A DNA stretch of 64,000 nt from Daldinia sp. FL1419. Its lineage: Eukaryota; Ascomycota; Sordariomycetes; Xylariales; Hypoxylaceae. Positions within the stretch are counted from its first letter, which is position 1, and each line of letters opens with the position of its first letter. Positions 1 through 10,658 of the stretch are shown here, one piece after another. The translations under genes were made by a program, and so were the position numbers. The notes beneath the pieces were generated by a model. It did not search any database and was not told the origin of the DNA. It saw nothing but the letters and a program-made list of their open reading frames with translations. The stretch is taken from contig MU623377.1 in NCBI GenBank assembly GCA_025201765.1, forward strand, positions 215,506 through 279,505. The letters are read 5' to 3'.

Positions 1-313
1 GTTTCCGAGGCCTGTTTGGCCTACCTTGCTCAGATCAGATGTATATTCTCGTGCAAACTGCCCCGGGAATCGTTTCCTTAGTGAGGGCTACTCCCACTGG
101 TAATGCGATAGCGCTGTGTCTAATAGTTCTAGTTTAAGGCATTTTTTAGAGGCTATTCCGCGTGCAAGAGTTAGGGTACGTTCTGCCTACTTTACGGGTG
201 TATATTGTCTACCCCTTTTATGCTCTCGGGCAGTTTTCCATATCTACCGGCTCTGGGAAATAGCCCCCTTAAACCCCCCAAACGAACAATAGAGACTCAC
301 CCAAGTTCAATAG
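1..313. other. left-edge region with no recognised coding sequence
   Basis: All three forward frames are broken by stops and none continues convincingly into the reading frame that opens at 314. A CAATAG at 308-313 could be a splice acceptor for that frame. The missing 5' part of the reductase gene may lie here as an unrecognised short exon or outside the window. Confidence 0.4.
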
Positions 314-2091
314 TGGACCGAAGACAGCGAACTTGCGACGCTGCTGGCAAAGTTCGACGGGGACGTTGTCCAAGCAGTACAAGCGCTTAAGGAATCATGT
401 CCAGAGCCAACCCCTAAGCTCCTAGGTCTGATAAACAGCCTCCTAGCTAGCCTAGGAAACTGCAGGGACTACTGCGAGGGTCTTCACCCCCCTTTACCCT
501 TCCCCTTCTCACGCGCCAGACGCCAGCTCTCCGACGTCCTTGCAATTCTCTTCCCCCAATACGCACTAACGGCCACAGCTACAAACGGATCAGTACTCAC
601 TCTCCCTGCCAAGCCAACCGAGAAACGCGCCATAGAAACATTCCAACTAGGATCTTTTAACGTACCTAGGCTATTCAACGGTCTATGGCAATTATCCTCG
701 CCGTCCTGGGGATCCGGAACCGCGCGAAGCCAGGAAGCGGCGCTCTTACACGCCGTGGAGCGCGGGCTGACGGCTACTGACATGGCGGATCACTACGTGA
801 GCGACTGGCTACGGCTCCTTTTGACGAGCATTTCTGACGAGAAGCTACGCAGGGCGACGCGGAACTAATATACGGCGATTTCAGGCGCAAGCTCGCGCCC
901 GGGATACGCGACGCGGTATACGCCGCGACGAAATGGGTAATTTGAGAACCCATACACGATCCTCGACCCTCGAGGAGGAGGATAAATGTTAACCGATCAT
1001 CTCCCAGTGCATATTCTCGCCCGTCCCAAAGCCCGTGACTACGCCATTCGTGCTCGACGCCGTGCGCGAACGATGCCGCCGCCTAGGAGGCCGGGTCGAA
1101 TTGCTGCAGTTCCACTGGCACGACGTACGCGCTCTCCAGCAAATCCCATCCCATCTCCTTCGAGAATTAGCTGCTCATTCAAAACTAGTACTCCGACAAA
1201 GCATACCTCGACGTCCTAGCCGAGCTAGTCCGCATCACGAAATCCCACCCGGAACTCGTATCCGCCATCGGCCTCTGCAATTTCGACTCCGAGCACGTGG
1301 AGGAGTCGTGCAAGCACCTCCTCGCGGAGACGGGATCCGTTGGGATCGTGTCGAATCAGATACAGGTAAGCGCTACATTTACAGAGCGCCGACGTTCGCG
1401 GCTCGTTAAATTCAGCATTGTAGTTTTCCCTCGTGGACGCGCGACCGCTACGGAAAATGACCCGAGTATGCGAGCAATACGGATTGAAACTACTCACCTA
1501 CGGCTCGTTCGTAAGACAATCCCCTTCCGATGGCTTTGCTCCGGCGTAGTAGTGTATTGACATGCTGTTCGGCACGACAGTGTGGGGGCTTCTTGTCCGA
1601 GAAATGGCTTCGCCAGCCCGCCCCTGAGCTATATCTGGAACCGAATAACTTGACCCCTTCTCAGCGCAAGGTGAGTAAATTCCCATCCCCCCCCCCTTTT
1701 TTTTTTCCTTTTACTTCTCAGCCATTACGCGCCGCATAACTAACCTTACCGACAAAAGTATCTCGACATGATCCTGAGCTGGGGCACATGGGACGAATTC
1801 CAAGCCCTGCTCGAGCGCCTCTCCTCGGCGGGCCGTAAACACGGAGTAAGCCTTACCAACGCCGCGACGCGCTGGGTCTTGCAGCAGCCGGCGGTGGGCG
1901 CAGTCATCGTGGGCACCAGGCTTGGCGTCTCGGATCGCGTCGATGAAAACTTGAAGGTATTCGAGTTCAGGCTCGACGACGACGACGTGCTTGATATTGA
2001 CAACATCGCGCTTGGCTCGTCGAGGGAGAAGATGACGGCCCTCTTCGACAGCCTCGGCGATTGTGGTAATGAGTATCGCAAGATGCATTAA
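314..2091 (+). CDS. aldo/keto reductase with extra N-terminal region (5' end unresolved)
   Basis: This is an NAD(P)H-dependent oxidoreductase of the aldo/keto reductase superfamily. Exons by inspection: 314-796, 853-936, 1008-1124, 1189-1365, 1424-1510, 1581-1670 and 1759-2091, giving about 455 residues from the first sense codon. The catalytic tetrad is visible: Asp and Tyr in TDMADHYG (the Tyr ends exon 1), Lys in AATKW (end of exon 2), and His in LLQFHWHD (end of exon 3). The C-terminal exon carries AVIVGTRLGVSD, the usual cofactor-side motif. About 105 residues precede the reductase domain (starting near WTEDSELATLLAKFDGD) and resemble no domain I recognise, so this looks like a fusion. 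All six introns are phase 0. No in-frame ATG lies upstream of the domain within the window. The true start is therefore in an unseen exon, or the 5' end is lost and the gene is a relic. The reductase identity is firm and the 5' boundary is not. Confidence 0.82.
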
Positions 2092-2667
2092 GATCTAGAC
2101 GGTATCCCTCGGGTATCCGCTTGGTTCCCGTGCTCGCCTGCATTGCCATATGCCCGGGGGATATCGAGTTAACCACAGAGGGGGGAGGGGGGAGGGTTCA
2201 TTTGGAGAGATCCATCGACATCTTGTACCTACTTAGGCATGTATAACAAGGTATATACAGCAAGGTAAAGGGGGTCGATGATTCAAGCAAGGCAAATTTG
2301 TATGGTTGGTATATATATAAATGAACATTCCGAAACCCTTTCACCAGGCAGAAAAAGTACATTTTAGTGATCCAATCTATGACTCCTATTTCACGCCCGA
2401 CTTCAGAAAACGCAGTGCCGGTAAACCATTACATACATATGTAGGCAGGTAGTTGATAGTACGAAGCTAACATTTTGATCCCCTCTCTTTATTAACACAG
2501 GCAAGCAGAATATAATCGTATATGTCTGCTCTATCGCCGTACGTAAGGCTAGAATAGAAGCTTAGCTATAAATTGGTCTCGGGGGGGTTCGCCTCAAAAA
2601 AAGGACTATTCGCTAGATATTGCTACTTTTTTTTTTTTGAACGCCAGGATCGCCGTGAAACCCTCTA
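2092..2667. other. intergenic, convergent 3' ends
   Basis: This lies between the 3' ends of the reductase (plus) and the zinc-finger gene (minus). It is AT-rich with short homopolymers, including about ten T at 2629-2638. No gene or RNA was recognised. Confidence 0.6.
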
Positions 2668-4674
2668 TTAATCCATATACATCGGTTCGCTGCCGCTAAC
2701 GCCTTGAACAATTGTCCCGTAATCGCCATTATTCATTATCGCATGTCCGTGTTGACTATGCATACGTCCTGGCACTGAGGTACCAGCACTCAAATTTTGC
2801 ATCGTTTGCCGCATATCGAGGCCCCGATTAGGCATGGTTCCATTGACGGTGAACCGGGCTTCAGTAGTGCCTGGAACTTGTTGGTCAATATTTCTCGTCC
2901 GTGGTATGTCCAGCTGCTGATGCGGCTGCGGAGGTGGTTTTGCGATGACGGGGGTAATTGATGCAAAATTTTCATCATCTTCCATTTCCGCATCAGCATC
3001 TTGGTCGCTATTTTCATCGTGGATATTGGGCGTAGTAGTGGCGATGGGCACCACTGCCGTCGTCGAGATGGCCGTTGGCGTCGGCTGCGGTTCATTTAGC
3101 TGGGGATTGGATGGCATAGAAATGGACCCCTGCTGCTGGCGTTGTTGAGGGTGGGCCGCCATTTGGGCTTGAGGAGCAGGCACAGGATTAGAAGTTGTGC
3201 TAGTCGGTGTAGTGATTGTCTGGTCGAATGTCCTTTGGCCAGCCATGCCCGCCCCCCTCGACGATACGATAACCGCCTTCCATCGTTCAATGGCACGACC
3301 GACTATAGTATCGAGGTCCACGTGACGATCCTCGGTCTCAAGACCAATTCCCTTGTAACCTTTGCTTCCCAAATCTAGCATGTACGAAAGGAGTGATTCC
3401 TCGATAGGAATAGTTGCTGGAGGGACTATCCTGAACTCCCTTGGCTGCTGTAGACGATTGAGTTGATCAATTTGAGTTTTGAGGTTCGCATTCTCCTGCC
3501 TTATAGAGAAATGAGTCTCCTTCAACTTTTCTACTTCCTTTTGCCGTCTTCCTACGCTTCTTGCCAGTTCGAGACCCCAAAGCTCAGTCCTTCTTTGCAC
3601 TGGGAGCTGCTCCCAAACATGATAAGTCGACTGCAAATGCTCGCAAACCTGCGCTTCAAGCGAAGCCGCCGCCTCTTCTGCCTTCTTTACGGCTTCGCGT
3701 ACGTCGCGGGGAAAGGACGATTTAGAGGGAGGATATGTCAAGTCCTCGTGCGATGAAGTAGTTGCTGTGGCGCAAGCAACCTTCCACTTCCTGAATTCTT
3801 CGTTAAAATATGCCTTAAGCGCCTCGAATTGCTTCTGCGCTGGAGGTTGTATAGACCAGGAAGACGACGTCGGATGCGGAGTAGAGGAAAAGAGCGTAGG
3901 GGGTGCTTGGAGACACTGGAGAGTAAGAGCGGGGAAGTCAAGAGAAAGGGGATCAAAGTCGAAGGGGAGTGAGTCCATGTCTATTTGTTGCCTAGATCGA
4001 CGCAAGTAATTAGTATCACGAAGTCAGATGTCGAGAAGATGTCCTTACTTTGCGGCTCTCCACGAACTGAGAAGTTCACGAAGTGCCAGCTCGGCAGCCC
4101 TTGCTGTGTCCATGGCATCTGAGAGCTTCTGCCTTGCATCCAACTGGGATTTCTGGATCGTCCTGCTGGGTGCACGCTGCATTGGGAGCCGCCTGGAATC
4201 TTGACCACTACCATCGTCCGGGTTGCTCTTCAATTCTCCATTCCTTGCTGGGATATCATTGATCACGCCAGTGGCCTCCCAAGTAGGCTGAAAGGGGTAT
4301 CTAGGCATCTGGTTGTCTACGACGAATTGGCCTTCTTTCGGTATAGCGTTCGGCTTCGCAATGGAGTCGGGCGCGGGGCTCTTTCTCGAAGAAGCTGTCG
4401 GGGTCCCGGGAGTTGAAGTATCTCGCCGCGCAAGAGAGCCTCTGGGCTGCCTGCGGGTGATGCTCCCTCGCATCTTCCTAATAGCTTCGACATCGTGGAT
4501 TCCATCTGGAGCCTTTGGGTTTTTCTCCTTGATATATAAATCCAGATGCCTTCCTAGTGACGAAGATGTGAATGCCTGACCACAGTAAGGGCAATTCCGA
4601 TCCTTGGCTGCGCTTGCTTTGGGGCCACCCGGGGATTCGGCGGCGGCGGCAGCGGCGTTCGTTCCCTCGGACAT
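2668..4674 (-). CDS. C2HC-type zinc-finger and coiled-coil protein, function unknown
   Basis: Two exons on the minus strand, 4674-4049 and 3991-2668, are joined across a 57-nt intron (4048-3992) with GTAAGG donor, TACTAAT branch site and CTAG acceptor, giving 649 residues. Near the N-terminus is one small zinc-finger-like motif: C28-x2-C31 followed by H43 and a second His about 17 residues later (NCPYCGQAFTSSSLGRHLD). Low-complexity Ser/Pro-rich sequence follows. The second exon has a heptad-like charged stretch typical of a coiled coil (KEVEKLKETHFSIRQENANL region). The C-terminal third is disordered, rich in Pro, Thr and Gln, with an acidic patch. The finger type is seen in conserved fungal proteins without known function. 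A nuclear adaptor role is possible but only a guess. It converges with the reductase gene downstream. Confidence 0.8.
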
Positions 4675-6169
4675 GGCTAGAGAAGTCTGGGGTGGACTTG
4701 GGAAAGACTGTTAAATAGATAATAATAGTAATAATAATATTATAGCTTTGGTTAAGATAACGAATGAAGTACGGAGTGTGAGAGATGAGGATTGTACGAG
4801 GTTCAAGGATCGGAAAAGAGAGGGAGATAGGTTATATAATTATTGTCTTCACCAGCTGCCCCGAAGGAGCATTCTCCGTCCGGATCTCATCCAGGAAGAA
4901 GGCTCCCGAGAGGAATCCTAGGAGTTAACAAAGAATCTTCCAATGCCTTGGTCATTTATCTCGAAAGGTTTCGAAGAGAAGAGGGAGTTAAAAAGTGAGG
5001 TTCCTTGCGAAAAAAAAGTGAAGCGTGTAAGTTAGTTAAATGTACTTTGTTTCTTTGAGAATGAAATGTTATGTCTGGTCCCTTTTTTTTTTCTTGGGGG
5101 ATTTTCCGTTCAGGGGGGTCAGGGGCTGCCTTAGCTTAGAATACCTATCTCATGTACCTCTCTTTCGAGGTACGGTGTTCCATGTCCATATATACGGAGC
5201 CTTCTAGGTACCTCATTAGCGTGAACTTGATTACTTCCTACATAGAAGGAAAAAAAAAAAAGGAAAAAAAAAAAGTACTTACATATGTATTTTCCAAGTC
5301 GCGTCTATTTGAACAGGATGTGGAAATTATAACATTAATTATTAATTGCATTTTATTATAATTAGTTATGAATATATTAGTTATCTTTTTATATTCTTGC
5401 CAATTATAATAAGTATATTTGTTTAGGGAATAATGTCGCATTAAATTGAATATAATACATCCTTTAGATATATTATATCAAGTCGTCGTCACTTGACATT
5501 CATTCACCTTGTAGGAAGTAGTAGTCGATAGCTTTTTGACCACTCGACAGCTTCATCAAAGGGCAGCTCAGCTACCTGGGGTGCAACACATGTGGTTACC
5601 TAGGTACCTAGATATAGACACTGTACGCGTGGCTGCGAGCACTGTTTCAAAACAGGTACGCTACTGAGGCAGACCCGGGAATGGTGGGTCTAGAAGCAGC
5701 TCTAATGTAGCTTCTAAGGTCCGCGTATGTACATATTTCAATTCCGCTCAATAGGAGTGCTAAATTCAGAACCCACTAATGAGTCTAACAGGCAATAATG
5801 CCATAGTCCTATCAAGTAAGCCAGCTGCTCGCAGCCGTTAGAGTATCAGCGTATTGCAGGTACCTTTCCAATGTACATTTCAATTAATAGTCAATCCTGG
5901 ATGTCAGCAAACAGAAAAAAGCTTGGACCAACTCGAGCTCTGGCAACCATAATAGGACTAACTTACAAACCAATAACTCGAACTGTTTTTTTTTGTTTTT
6001 TTTTTTGTCGCCATAACTTCGTCGCAATCTTGCAATTGGCCGCCATACCTGGGTACCTATATTATCTCTCTATTTCTTCTATTCTCCGTATCTATCGCTC
6101 CTATCAATCAACTTGCATCCGGTGCATCGTTTCAACCATCATCCACGTTTCTTTTCGCGCGAAATCAAA
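4675..6169. other. divergent intergenic region with an AT-rich island
   Basis: This 1.5 kb separates the divergent zinc-finger (minus) and HP1 (plus) genes and presumably holds both promoters. It contains long A tracts at 5250-5275 and a very AT-rich island at about 5280-5480. The 14-mer TACCTAGGTACCTA lies at 5597-5610. A T-rich run at 5985-6006 and a pyrimidine-rich stretch lead into the HP1 start. No ORF looks coding. Confidence 0.6.
5280..5480. other. AT-rich island
   Basis: The stretch is dominated by A and T, with many TAAT and ATTA words and few G or C. It sits inside an otherwise mixed-composition promoter region. It could be an eroded repeat or simply a promoter AT tract; no open reading frame or terminal repeat marks it as an element. 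Confidence 0.45.
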
Positions 6170-7368
6170 ATGCCACCCGGTACGTCACCCAATTCTGCTA
6201 CAGCCCCTTTCATTACGACCTTGTCGCGAAGTTGTCATCAAATTACGCGAGCGCGATATCTGCAAGATCCGTCCCTTCCTGCTCAATTGCAGCGCGCAAC
6301 GGTTTGGGATGGCGCTTTGTATAGACCGAAGCTAACAACTTACCTTTAGCTATCAGCGACGAGGAAGCGTCCGACGTTGGCGAAGTAACCGTCCCGCTGC
6401 CTTCGACACGCGTAAAGAGAACCTCGGCTAGCAAAGAGAAGGACGATGAGGAAATGGGTGATGCAAAAGATGAAATCGCCAACGGAAATGGCAATGACGA
6501 CGGCGATGATGGAGAAGAAGATGAAGAAGACCTAGAGGAGGATGAGTGCGTAGTGCACCCACGTAAATTAATTAAAAAGAAGGAACCGAAACAGCCGTTG
6601 CTAACCAGCATTCAGATATATCGTCGAGAAGATCCTTGCCCACGTTATTGAACCCGATGTAAGTGACTCGCGAATACCCGCATCGAAAATCTTGCCAACA
6701 GATTTCATAGGGCACGTTGAAGTTCAAGGTCAAATGGGAAGGCTATGAGAAGAAGTCGGATCAAACGTGGGAAACCCACGAGAGCCTCAGGTTAGTGCGA
6801 TCACTTGCGACTTGTTATTATATGGATTCCTTTCGGTCCTATCTACGAAATAGTTCGCATTACCTAACAATATTCTGCCCACCAGCGAAAACGCCTCCGA
6901 CATCGTGGAAGAGTACCTTGGTCGTTTCGGCGGGCTGGAAAAGATCCTCGAAGAAGGGAAGACGGCGGTAAAGACGAAGAAGCGGGGTCGACCTACGTCG
7001 GGAACCCCAAGTAACGGTACGAAGCGGCGGCGCAACGAAACTCATCCGGGCTCAGAGACCCCCCCAGCCAGCGGCCGAGGTTGGAAGCCTCCGGTAGGCT
7101 CCTGGGAAGACGAAGTCGAGTCCATCGATGCTTGCCACGACGAGAACAGCGGCAAGCTTCTCGTTTATCTCACCTGGAAGAACGGACATAAAACTCAGCA
7201 CGATACCAAGGTGGTGTATAAACGATGCCCGCAAAAGGTTTGTTGGCAGCGTTGGATGTATTGTTTTCCGGCACGTATGCTAACGAGTGGCTCTAGATGC
7301 TTCAATTCTACGAACAACACGTTAAGATCGTAATGGCAGCATCAGAGGGCGCCAAGGAGGAAGAGTAG
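6170..7368 (+). CDS. heterochromatin protein 1 (chromo and chromoshadow domains)
   Basis: HP1 binds histone H3 methylated at Lys9 through its chromodomain and dimerises through its chromoshadow domain, organising silent chromatin in the nucleus. Six exons: 6170-6179, 6350-6545, 6616-6658, 6711-6790, 6886-7237 and 7297-7368 (250 residues). The first coding exon is only 10 nt. The chromodomain starts near residue 69 (EYIVEKILAHV, KFKVKWEGYE, DQTWETHESL) and has the aromatic cage residues Tyr, Trp and Tyr. An acidic run precedes it, and a basic hinge (KTKKRGRPTS, KRRRNE) follows. The chromoshadow domain begins near residue 181 (GSWEDEVESI, LLVYLTWKNGHK, QFYEQHVKI). Overall size and order match fungal HP1 (Neurospora HPO, Aspergillus HepA, Fusarium Hep1). 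In Neurospora this protein links H3K9me3 to DNA methylation; the same role here is inference. Confidence 0.95.
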
Positions 7369-8868
7369 CACGTGTTAACACACGCGAGGTATGAATATAC
7401 TATTTAATAGGGGGCCACGGTTGGGGTATGTTAGTCTAGCAGGATTAAGTAAGCAGTCTGAATAACGAGAATAGCACGAGGGCTTGGACGATATCTAAGC
7501 GCCAACAAGGAATACTGGATTTCTGCTTGAATTCCAAGTCCGTACAATCGGTAGTTAATCGCAAGGAGTTTGAGTTTTAAGGTGTCATATACTACCTATA
7601 TTTATATGGGATATCGACGGAAGACGCGACGCGAGTGCAATGTCCCCAGCCGATTATCAAAGGCGTTGAGGAAATACCTATAATCCTTTTTTTTTTCTTT
7701 TTTTTTCCGATGCTTTTCTATATATTTATACTATATCAAGCACATGCAGTCACTTATATTACCTTATACCCAGGGTAAGTTTTAATAGGTATAACCATTT
7801 CCTACAAATTAACAGCCTCTCTTATTAGCAGCCTTTCTTAATGACCTGACGTTTACATTCCCATATCTGGTAAGCTGTAGTACCCCGTCAACTTTTGCCA
7901 GTTTTCCGTTGGTGAGAAATCATCAGGCTCTCTCATCTACGTATCGGTGTGTACCCCTGTACTTCCATTAACGCGTCACGAAAGAGAAAAAAAAAAAAGA
8001 AAAAAGGCGTGGCAAGATGCAGGTCAAAATCCGGAGGTTGGGGAACAAGGCGCTAAAATGGGTTAAACCCGGGAAGCTCGGGCCACTTTTTATCCCTTGT
8101 TCTTTTTTCCCTTCTGCCCTTTCCACCCCCCCTGCATTAAGAAGCTAAGCTAGCTAGCTGGCTGCCAACCACCGGGTAAGAAAAACATAGCTACCCTATG
8201 GAAGACCCCTGTTTGGTTCTTGCTCTCCCCGACTCTTTTGTTCGATACCGCCCAGCTGTTTCCGCTGTAGGGTTCCAGCAGACAGGCAGGAAGACTAGTA
8301 AACTCCCCTTCCTGCCTTGCGGATTTTCTGGCGAACCAGCCTCGCTATTTACACAAATAGAATGGCGGGGCAACCGACAGTATTTGTACCTCGATGCCCA
8401 TTCCATTCGCCCTCTTTTTTTTTTTTTAATTCTCTTTCGTTCTCTTTTTGATACCTTGATGTATTTCGTTAGCATTGAGTTTTGAATGAAAAAATATATC
8501 TTATCCAGTCTTTGGAATTTTTAAATATCCCGTTTTTTATCAAACGGGTGATTGAGGTTAATCCAAGTCCCTCGTTCCCATTCCCGTTCCCGTTCCCGGA
8601 ACCGTCTGCATCGTTGCTTATCGTATCGTTATCAACTCTGACGATTCGGTGATACGGTGATACTACTACGGTGTCTAACATCGACATCGTTCGATAACTC
8701 TCCAAGACGACGAGATAAGAATATCTTGTCGCTAGAATTATCTCGAATAGCTTCAAAATCGGATTCCTTTGAAAATTGGAACCCTACCCACCTCCCTATC
8801 TACCCCCTATTACCCCCCCCTTTACCACTCTCCCCGGTAGACAAAAAAAAACCACCCAAACCGCAACG
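7369..8868. other. intergenic region
   Basis: This 1.5 kb follows HP1 and precedes a small membrane protein. It holds several homopolymer runs (T at 7686-7706, A at 7987-7998, T at 8416-8427) and a short CCCGTT-type tandem repeat at 8574-8598. Overlapping plus and minus ORFs at about 8190-8485 are mutual shadows with low-complexity ends and were not accepted as genes. Confidence 0.55.
8574..8598. repeat. short 6-bp tandem repeat (GTTCCC units)
   Basis: About four hexamer units, one with a single substitution (ATTCCC), lie upstream of the small membrane protein gene. They are noncoding in any accepted frame. Confidence 0.7.
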
Positions 8869-9027
8869 ATGAAGGAAAACGACGTCATCGCCATCATCAT
8901 CATCCTGCTCTTCATCGTCCTTGCCCTCATCGCCTTCGGTATCTACCGATTAGTCCACATGGCCCGGGCGCAGGGCACGGTCTCCTCCGAAGAGAGCGGT
9001 ACGGGATCCGCCATAACGGACGAGTAA
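8869..9027 (+). CDS. small single-span membrane protein (52 aa)
   Basis: This is a short intact frame starting at ATG 8869 in a good context (CGCAACGATG). The open frame extends upstream, but only with a non-ATG start and low-complexity proline-rich sequence, so the internal ATG was chosen. After a short polar N-terminus (MKENDV) there is one strongly hydrophobic helix of about 22 residues (residues 7-28, Ile/Leu/Ala-rich). A basic flank (YRLVHMARAQ) and a polar acidic tail ending TDE follow. By the positive-inside rule the C-terminal tail would face the cytosol. No family recognised. Its small size calls for caution, but codon use and the clean helix argue for a real gene. Confidence 0.6.
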   Translation: MKENDVIAIIIILLFIVLALIAFGIYRLVHMARAQGTVSSEESGTGSAITDE

Positions 9028-10658
9028 GGAAGTCTTGTTACGGAAAGGAGGAACATAATCCCCTTTGCTGAGGTTTTGCCTTTTTACACCTGGGCTTCAT
9101 CTCTTAATTATTTTTTTATTTTTGGATGGTTTTCTACGGCGTAACTTGCTCCTTCGTTGGAAACACCACCCCCTTTTTACGGCAGTTATCTGCGTCTGAT
9201 AGCGCCGCCTTCGAAGGTTCGGCTCGTTTACCGCGCCGAGTATCTATCTGCCCATGGGTGGTAGAACTTCCGCATCTTGTCCAGAGCCCTTTCCAGCTGC
9301 AGTGGAAAGCAGCCACGCAGACCGTAGTCTGCTTCGCTAGGAGGAGAGGCGTCGACATAAACATATTTACATGCACATATTACGGCATTTATGATCTACG
9401 TTGTATATAAAAGGAGAAACGGGTATCAGGGATCGCGGGCGCGAATATGCATCTTTTATAGGGACTCGAAGGGACGCGAATATTTGATATGTTGGGCGGA
9501 CGACGTATCACTGTGCGGGTTATGAATTAGTCGACCCAGGTGGCTTGAACGCGAGAGGGACTGGAGGGCATGATAAATATAAGGAGAGGAACGCGTATGT
9601 AATGACAGACACGATGTAGATATGCGGATAAAGGCGGTTAATTTATAGAGGCTGAGGGCTCGAGATAGCCAACCAACCTGGATAATGGAAAGCTTCGAAT
9701 CCTCTCCCATGAGCTCAAATATTCCATCCTTTGCTCGCACGTGCATGAGCAATGTTTCTTTCTCTTTTCGAAGGAAAAACTAATCATAATAAATCACGAC
9801 GAACCAAGAAATACATTATACATATAATTTACGTACGGCCCCTTAGGGTCCCAAGTGAAGTCCTAGGAACAAAATCGAGGTAGCGTAGTTAGGAGCACCG
9901 GGCTTCCGCATCTTGCTATTTCCAGATTTTCACGGAGGGGCCTGTTCGAAACCGGCGGATTACAGGCCTCATCTGAGTTTTGCCATTTTTTTCTACTACC
10001 TTCAATTTTCCGGTGTATCTATCCACCCGTCTATATAACCCCATACGCGGCGGGGGGGTATTCTATTTTGCTTTCGCAACAGACCATTATGCACCGCAAT
10101 GCAAGACCACTAATACCTTAGACTACCAACCCATGATACTATGTCCATATATATAGGATGCAAAGGGTACGGGAAGAGGCCATGAGCAATGTTCCATATC
10201 CAACATCGAGTAGAACATAGGCTTATAAGAGCGCCATCTAGTTCCCAACCTGCTGTTTAAAATTCGAAAAATTCGACCCCCAAACTCCATGCAATGCGTA
10301 TACGTTCATGGTATAATTGCCCCGTTCCCATCCATCTACCATCTGATAGTAAACACGAATCCTAAGAGGCCTGCTCTTAGACGCTTTTCCCAATTCAATA
10401 CAGAAATCCATGCACAGCCAAGCCTGCATGCTTCGTGCTAGATATCAATGCGCATTCCATCATCCATTAATGAGTGGCTTGCCTGGCACAAAGCCTAGGA
10501 GTGATGCACTATTTGTCGAATATATTCCGAATTTCCTCGTTAGGTTGATGCAAATATTCGATCGTAAAACTTTGGCTGTAGCCTAAGTTTGGAGTTGCTG
10601 TTCAACTTGTATGCAAACGTAACCTTCAGGTACTCAGATAACAGTGCATATAGGCCTG
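9028..10658. other. intergenic, convergent 3' ends
   Basis: This 1.6 kb lies between the small membrane protein (plus) and the 3' end of the phytochrome gene (minus). It contains only ORFs under 100 codons on either strand, with no recognisable motif. No RNA gene or long repeat was seen. Confidence 0.55.

Noticed and set aside
8191..8485. Two 94-95 codon frames on opposite strands over the same bases
   Set aside because: They are mirror shadows with low-complexity ends and no motif; neither can be preferred.
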